Assembly: GCA_012837465.1 (NCBI GenBank) | Contig: DURG01000005.1 | Location: 1-17,226, forward strand | Origin: Propionibacterium sp. | GTDB taxonomy: Bacteria; Actinomycetota; Actinomycetes; Propionibacteriales; Propionibacteriaceae | Length of the DNA stretch: 17,226 bases | Direction: 5' to 3' | Part shown: positions 13,508-17,226 of the stretch, piece by piece | Layout of the letters: each line of letters begins with the position of its first letter | Position numbering within the stretch: position 1 is the stretch's first letter | Position numbers and translations under genes: made by a program | Notes under the pieces: generated by a model | Seen by the model: only the letters and a program-made list of their open reading frames with translations | Told to the model about the DNA's origin: nothing | The model's database searches: none

Positions 13508-14704
13508 TCACTTCATGAAGTCGGGCACGTCGAGGTCGTCATCGAACTGCGGGCGCTGCTGCTGCGGGGCCTGCTGCGGCTGCTGGAACGACGGCTGGCC
13601 CGGCATGGGATCGGCCTGGCGAGCGTTGCCCGACGGCTGGCCGGGGTTGGTCTGCTCCTGCTGCTCCACGGGGCGGGGCTGCTGCGGCTGCGGCTGCGAC
13701 TGCTTCTGCGGCGGCTTGGGTGCCTGGCGCTGCTGCTGGGGGCGGCGCTGCGGCTGCCCACCGTCGAAGCCGGCGGCGATGACGGTGATGCGCACCTCGT
13801 CGCCCAGCGCGTCGTCGATGACGGTACCGAAGATGATGTTGGCCTCGTCGTGCGCGGCCTGCTCGATGAGCTGGGCGGCTGCGGAGACCTCGAACAGGCC
13901 CAGGTCCGAGCCACCGGCGATGGAGAGCAGGACGCCGTGGGCGCCGTCGATGCTGGCCTCCAGCAGCGGGGAGGAGATGGCCATCTCCGCTGCGGCGCGG
14001 GCACGGTCCTCGCCGCGGGCCGAGCCGATGCCCATGAGGGCCGAACCGGCCTGGCTCATGATCGACTTCACGTCGGCGAAGTCGAGGTTGATGAGGCCCG
14101 GCGTGGTGATCAGATCGGTGATGCCGGACACGCCCTGCATCAGCACCTGGTCCGCCTGCTTGAAGGCGTCGAGGATGGCGACCTGGTGGTCGGTCATCTG
14201 GAGGAGCTTGTCGTTGGGGATGACGATGAGGGTGTCCACCTCTTCGCGCAGCTGCTCGATGCCCACCTCGGCCTGCGAGGCGCGCCGCTTGCCCTCGAAC
14301 GAGAAGGGGCGGGTGACCACGCCGATGGTGAGCGCCCCCAGCGAGCGGGCGATCTTCGCGACGATCGGCGCGGCGCCGGTACCGGTGCCACCACCCTCGC
14401 CTGCGGTGACGAAGACCATGTCGGCGCCCTTGAGTGCCTCCTCGATCTCGTCGGAGTGGTCGTCGGCGGCCTGGCGGCCCTTGCCCGGATCGGCGCCGGC
14501 GCCGAGGCCACGGGTCAACTCGCGGCCGATGTCGAGCTTGACGTCCGCGTCACTCATCAGGAGCGCTTGCGCATCCGTGTTGACGGCGATGAACTCCACT
14601 CCGCGGAGCCCTGCCTCGATCATGCGGTTGACGGCGTTGACGCCGCCGCCGCCGACACCGACGACTTTGATCACCGCGAGGTAGTTCTGAGATGCGCTAG
14701 CCAT
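13508..14704 (-). CDS. ftsZ: Cell division GTPase FtsZ
   Basis: Tubulin-like GTPase that forms the Z-ring. The 398-residue protein has GGGGVNAVNRM (18-28), the GTP-binding tubulin signature GGGTGTG (104-110), and the T7 synergy loop NLDFADVK (206-213), which completes the active site of the next subunit. A Gln/Pro-rich linker runs from about 320 to 387, followed by the tail DDDLDVPDFMK, the docking peptide for SepF. ATG 14704 lacks a Shine-Dalgarno sequence; a promoter whose -10 ends 7 bases upstream suggests a leaderless transcript. The large gap to ftsQ also supports separate transcription. Confidence 0.97.
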   Translation of the reverse strand: MASASQNYLAVIKVVGVGGGGVNAVNRMIEAGLRGVEFIAVNTDAQALLMSDADVKLDIGRELTRGLGAGADPGKGRQAADDHSDEIEEALKGADMVFVTAGEGGGTGTGAAPIVAKIARSLGALTIGVVTRPFSFEGKRRASQAEVGIEQLREEVDTLIVIPNDKLLQMTDHQVAILDAFKQADQVLMQGVSGITDLITTPGLINLDFADVKSIMSQAGSALMGIGSARGEDRARAAAEMAISSPLLEASIDGAHGVLLSIAGGSDLGLFEVSAAAQLIEQAAHDEANIIFGTVIDDALGDEVRITVIAAGFDGGQPQRRPQQQRQAPKPPQKQSQPQPQQPRPVEQQEQTNPGQPSGNARQADPMPGQPSFQQPQQAPQQQRPQFDDDLDVPDFMK

Positions 14705-14711
14705 GGCCTAG

Positions 14712-14741
14712 AGACTATGGGGGCGCTCAAGGATCGTCCAA
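14712..14741 (-). promoter_or_regulatory. Candidate leaderless ftsZ promoter
   Basis: On the minus strand, TTGGAC (14736-14741), an 18-base spacer and TAGTCT (14712-14717) end 7 bases before the ATG. Transcription would begin at about the A of the start codon. Confidence 0.45.
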
Positions 14742-14766
14742 CGGCGCGGCCAAATCATCCGATAAT

Positions 14767-14803
14767 CACCTCAAGTCGCACTTCAGGGTTTGGGTTGAGG
14801 GTG
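14767..14803. repeat. Inverted repeat between ftsQ and ftsZ
   Basis: CACCTCAA (14767-14774) pairs with TTGAGGGTG (14795-14803) with one bulged G, across a 20-base loop. It lies 12 bases past the ftsQ stop and upstream of the ftsZ promoter. It might be a weak ftsQ terminator or an operator. Confidence 0.35.
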
Positions 14804-14814
14804 CCCCACCGGCG

Positions 14815-15546
14815 TCACTTCGTCGTGGGGTGGCCGGGTGCGGATACGTCGTAGACCTCGGCCTCCACGGACAGCAGCGCGGCGACCACTTCGGCCTTGA
14901 GCTGCGACTCCTCGGCGCTCCCCCACACGACGGTGCGGCCGCCGTCGAGGATCAGCGAGATGCGGTCGACGGCGTCGGCCTGGATGGAGACGACCTCGGG
15001 GCGCACCTCGGGCGGGACGCTCGCGGCGACGGTGGCGACGTCGGCGAGCAGGCGTTGGCCGTCCTCGACGTCGGCGACCAGCGCCAGCAACTCCCCCTCG
15101 ACCGGCTCGGGCGTGCGGTGGAAGGCGACGCCCTCCGGGTCGATCCAGTCGTAGGCCCCGTCGCGCTCGCGCAGGTAGGTGGCCTCACGCTCGGTCACGG
15201 CGATGGCGACGGTGTCGGGCAGTTGCCGCGACACGGCGACGGACTGCACCGGCGCGAGGTTCTCGATGCGTTGGGTGACGGCGCCGAGGTCCTGCGTGAG
15301 CAGGGGCTCGCCCAGCTCGACCTGGGCGGCTTCCTTCACCTCGTCGGCCGTGAGGAGGGTGGTGCCCTCCACGGTGACGTCGTTGGCCGCGAGCACCGTC
15401 GAGAAGAAGGCGAGGTAGACGCCGAGGCCGATGAGCAGGACGACGGCAGCGAGGCCCCCGCCCAGCCACAGCTTGCGTCGTCGCTCGGCGTCACGCTTCC
15501 CCTGGAGCGCCTTGGCGAACTCGCCGGGGGTCAGTGCCTCGCTCAC
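14815..15546 (-). CDS. ftsQ: Cell division protein FtsQ
   Basis: Bitopic divisome protein that connects early and late division proteins, together with FtsB and FtsL. The 243-residue product has a charged cytoplasmic N-terminus (about 1-25), one membrane helix (26-48), an extracellular POTRA domain (about 50-120, from NDVTVEGTTLLTADEV), and a beta-rich FtsQ domain containing YDWIDPEGVAFHR. The protein ends PGHPTTK. The GTG start at 15546 overlaps the murC stop as GTGA, so translation is coupled. murB and ddl, often nearby in other bacteria, are absent. Confidence 0.93.
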   Translation of the reverse strand: MSEALTPGEFAKALQGKRDAERRRKLWLGGGLAAVVLLIGLGVYLAFFSTVLAANDVTVEGTTLLTADEVKEAAQVELGEPLLTQDLGAVTQRIENLAPVQSVAVSRQLPDTVAIAVTEREATYLRERDGAYDWIDPEGVAFHRTPEPVEGELLALVADVEDGQRLLADVATVAASVPPEVRPEVVSIQADAVDRISLILDGGRTVVWGSAEESQLKAEVVAALLSVEAEVYDVSAPGHPTTK

Positions 15547-16985
15547 GAGGCGTCTGGCCGCTGCTTCAGGAGATCCGCCAGCAACGGCCCGACGATCGTC
15601 ACGTCGCCGCAGCCGAGCGTGATGATGAGATCGCCCGGCTCGGCGATCTCGTTGAGCGCGGCCGGCAGGTCGTACTTCTCCTTGACGTAGACCAGGTTCT
15701 CCTGGCCGTGCTTGCGGGCCGCGTCGACCACCAGTTCGCCGGTCACGCCGGGAACGGGATCCTCGCGGGCGCCACAGATGTCGTTGATCACGGCGATGTC
15801 GGCCAGTGTCATGACTTCGCCGAACTCGTCGGCGAAGTCGAGGGTGCGGCTGTAGAGGTGGGGCTGGAAGCAGGCGATGAGGCGGCCGGTGAGACCGGTG
15901 GCCTCGTTGCCCGCCGACGTGGCCCGGCGGGCCGCAGTGAGCGCTGCGCGGATCTCCGTCGGGTGGTGGGCGTAGTCGTCGTAGACGCGGATGCCCGCGG
16001 TGTCGGTGATGAGCTGGAAGCGGCGCAGGGTGCCCTCGAATCGGCCCAGCGCGTCGACGGCCTCATCGTGGGACAGGCCCAGCACGCGGCCCACCGCGTA
16101 GGCGGCCGACGCGTTGGCCAGGTTGTGGTTGCCGGGCACCTGCAGCACGATCGGGCCGGATTCGTCGCCGAAGGTGATGGTGGCCTCGACGCCGTTGCGG
16201 TTGGGCTTGACGTCGGTGATGCGCACGTCGGCGTCCTCGGCCTCGCCGTAGCGGATGATGTTGCGGGCTTCCCCCACCAGTTCCTCCGCCAGGGCCCGGG
16301 AACCGGGATCGTCGACGTTGATGACGACGTGCTGGACGTGCGGGCGGGTCGCGAAGGCCCGGAAGCCGTCCGCATAGGCCTCGGGCGTGCCCCAGTTGAC
16401 GAGGTGGTCGGCCCCCACGTTGGTGATGACGGCGACCTCGGTGGGGTACTGCAGGAAGGAGGCGTCGGACTCGTCGGCCTCGACGACGAAGGCGTCGCCG
16501 GCGCCCATGGCGGAGCTGACGCCCGTCGTCGAGAGGGGGCCACCGATGACGTAGCTCGGGTCCTTGCCTGCCTCGCTCAGCATGACGGCGGTCATGGCGG
16601 TGGTGGTGGTCTTGCCGTGCGTGCCCGCGACGGACACGCCGCGCTTGCCCATCATGAGCGCGGCCAGGGCCGCGGAGCGGTGCCACACGCGCAGCCCGCG
16701 CTTGCGGGCCTCGACGAGTTCGACGTTGTTGGCGCGGATGGCCGAGGAGATCACCACGGTCTTCGCGTCCCCGACCTGCGATGCGTCATGGCCGACGTAG
16801 GTCTTGACGCCGACACGCTCGAGCCCGCGCAGCGCGGTGGAATCCGACTGGTCGGACCCGGAGGTCTTGATGCCGAGTTCGGCGTAGAGGCGGGCGATGC
16901 CGCTCATGCCGGAACCGCCTGCGGCGATGAAGTGGACGGGCCCCACCTGATCGGCGGGCACCACCTCGATGGGCTTCAGGAGCAT
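15543..16985 (-). CDS. murC: UDP-N-acetylmuramate--L-alanine ligase
   Basis: Cytoplasmic ligase that adds L-alanine to UDP-MurNAc, the first amino acid of the peptidoglycan stem peptide, using ATP. The 480-residue protein shows the N-terminal UDP-sugar binding loop AAGGSGMSGIA (21-31), the ATP P-loop GTHGKTTTT (121-129), EADESDASFL (169-178), NVGADH (189-194), and the C-terminal domain with DDYAHHPTEI. ATG 16985 is chosen because GAAAGG lies 8 bases upstream and it starts just before conserved sequence. A longer ORF to 17066 merely overlaps the end of murG. The murG stop is 14 bases upstream. Confidence 0.96.
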   Translation of the reverse strand: MLLKPIEVVPADQVGPVHFIAAGGSGMSGIARLYAELGIKTSGSDQSDSTALRGLERVGVKTYVGHDASQVGDAKTVVISSAIRANNVELVEARKRGLRVWHRSAALAALMMGKRGVSVAGTHGKTTTTAMTAVMLSEAGKDPSYVIGGPLSTTGVSSAMGAGDAFVVEADESDASFLQYPTEVAVITNVGADHLVNWGTPEAYADGFRAFATRPHVQHVVINVDDPGSRALAEELVGEARNIIRYGEAEDADVRITDVKPNRNGVEATITFGDESGPIVLQVPGNHNLANASAAYAVGRVLGLSHDEAVDALGRFEGTLRRFQLITDTAGIRVYDDYAHHPTEIRAALTAARRATSAGNEATGLTGRLIACFQPHLYSRTLDFADEFGEVMTLADIAVINDICGAREDPVPGVTGELVVDAARKHGQENLVYVKEKYDLPAALNEIAEPGDLIITLGCGDVTIVGPLLADLLKQRPDAS

Positions 16986-16999
16986 GGCGCTGACCTTTC

Positions 17000-17226
17000 T
17001 CAGACGGCGTTGAGGACTGCGGCCGCGAGCGTGTCCGCTGCGTCCGCCGGGTACATGCTTCGGCACGTGGCCGACATCTGGGCGAGGCGCTGGGGATCGT
17101 CGAGGATCTCGGTCACGACGGTGCTCAGTCTAGCCCCGCTGATCTCGCCGTCGGGAACCAGCACGCCGCCCCCCGCGTCGACCAGTTCGGCCGCGTTCCT
17201 CCCCTGCTCGCCGTTGCCCCAGGGCA
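17000..17226 (-). CDS. murG: MurG, C-terminal end only (cut by the window edge)
   Basis: Peripheral membrane glycosyltransferase that converts lipid I to lipid II by adding GlcNAc. Only the last 75 or so residues are present; the gene continues beyond position 17226. The fragment begins LPWGNGEQGRNAAELVDAGG, matching the conserved MurG region that contacts UDP-GlcNAc (P-x-x-x-x-EQ-x-x-NA), and ends DTLAAAVLNAV followed by TGA at 17000-17002. The position immediately upstream of murC is the normal order in the division cluster. Confidence 0.85.
   Translation of the reverse strand, partial: PWGNGEQGRNAAELVDAGGGVLVPDGEISGARLSTVVTEILDDPQRLAQMSATCRSMYPADAADTLAAAVLNAV

Noticed and set aside
16986..17066. 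Upstream extension of murC
   Set aside because: It overlaps the murG C-terminus in another frame; the ATG at 16985 has a good RBS and fits the family length.

Overview
The window is high-GC DNA from an actinobacterium. The gene order supports this: murG-murC-ftsQ-ftsZ-sepF-yggT-divIVA followed by a dksA/traR-like gene, lspA and an rluD-type gene, plus a PdtaR-type ANTAR regulator near polA, a four-S1-domain RpsA with an acidic tail, GTG starts, and apparently leaderless promoters. A member of the Propionibacteriales is my best guess, but this is inference from synteny and style, not a database match.

Region 1 (1-4031): a 31-bp tandem repeat, then coaE (-), a 51-residue membrane protein (+) that is easily missed, a convergent terminator, rpsA (-), and divergent from it a membrane-anchored sortase-like protein (+). 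The 523-bp gap 3509-4031 has no convincing gene but is full of structure: gene-end repeat elements, a symmetric array of CGCCAAC cores spaced 20 bp apart, and a 127-bp imperfect inverted repeat.

Region 2 (4032-8130): polA (-) and a small hotdog thioesterase (+) transcribed divergently from a 36-bp gap, the ANTAR response regulator pdtaR (-), tRNA-Leu(CAA) (+), and a strong hairpin shared with the end of pyk.

Region 3 (8131-17226), all minus strand: reading in the direction of transcription, murG (only its 3' end is present), murC, ftsQ, ftsZ, sepF, yggT, divIVA, the dksA-like gene, lspA, rluD, pyk. Peptidoglycan precursor synthesis (murG, murC), divisome assembly (ftsQ, ftsZ, sepF) and polar growth (divIVA) are grouped. 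Overlapping GTGA/CTGA stop-start junctions couple murC-ftsQ, dksA-lspA and lspA-rluD.

The most interesting material is non-coding. A family of short elements sits directly after stop codons, in sense orientation with the gene it follows, and three copies keep a stem by using different paired sequences. The CGCCAAC array and an lspA that appears to start at CTG also deserve a second look.
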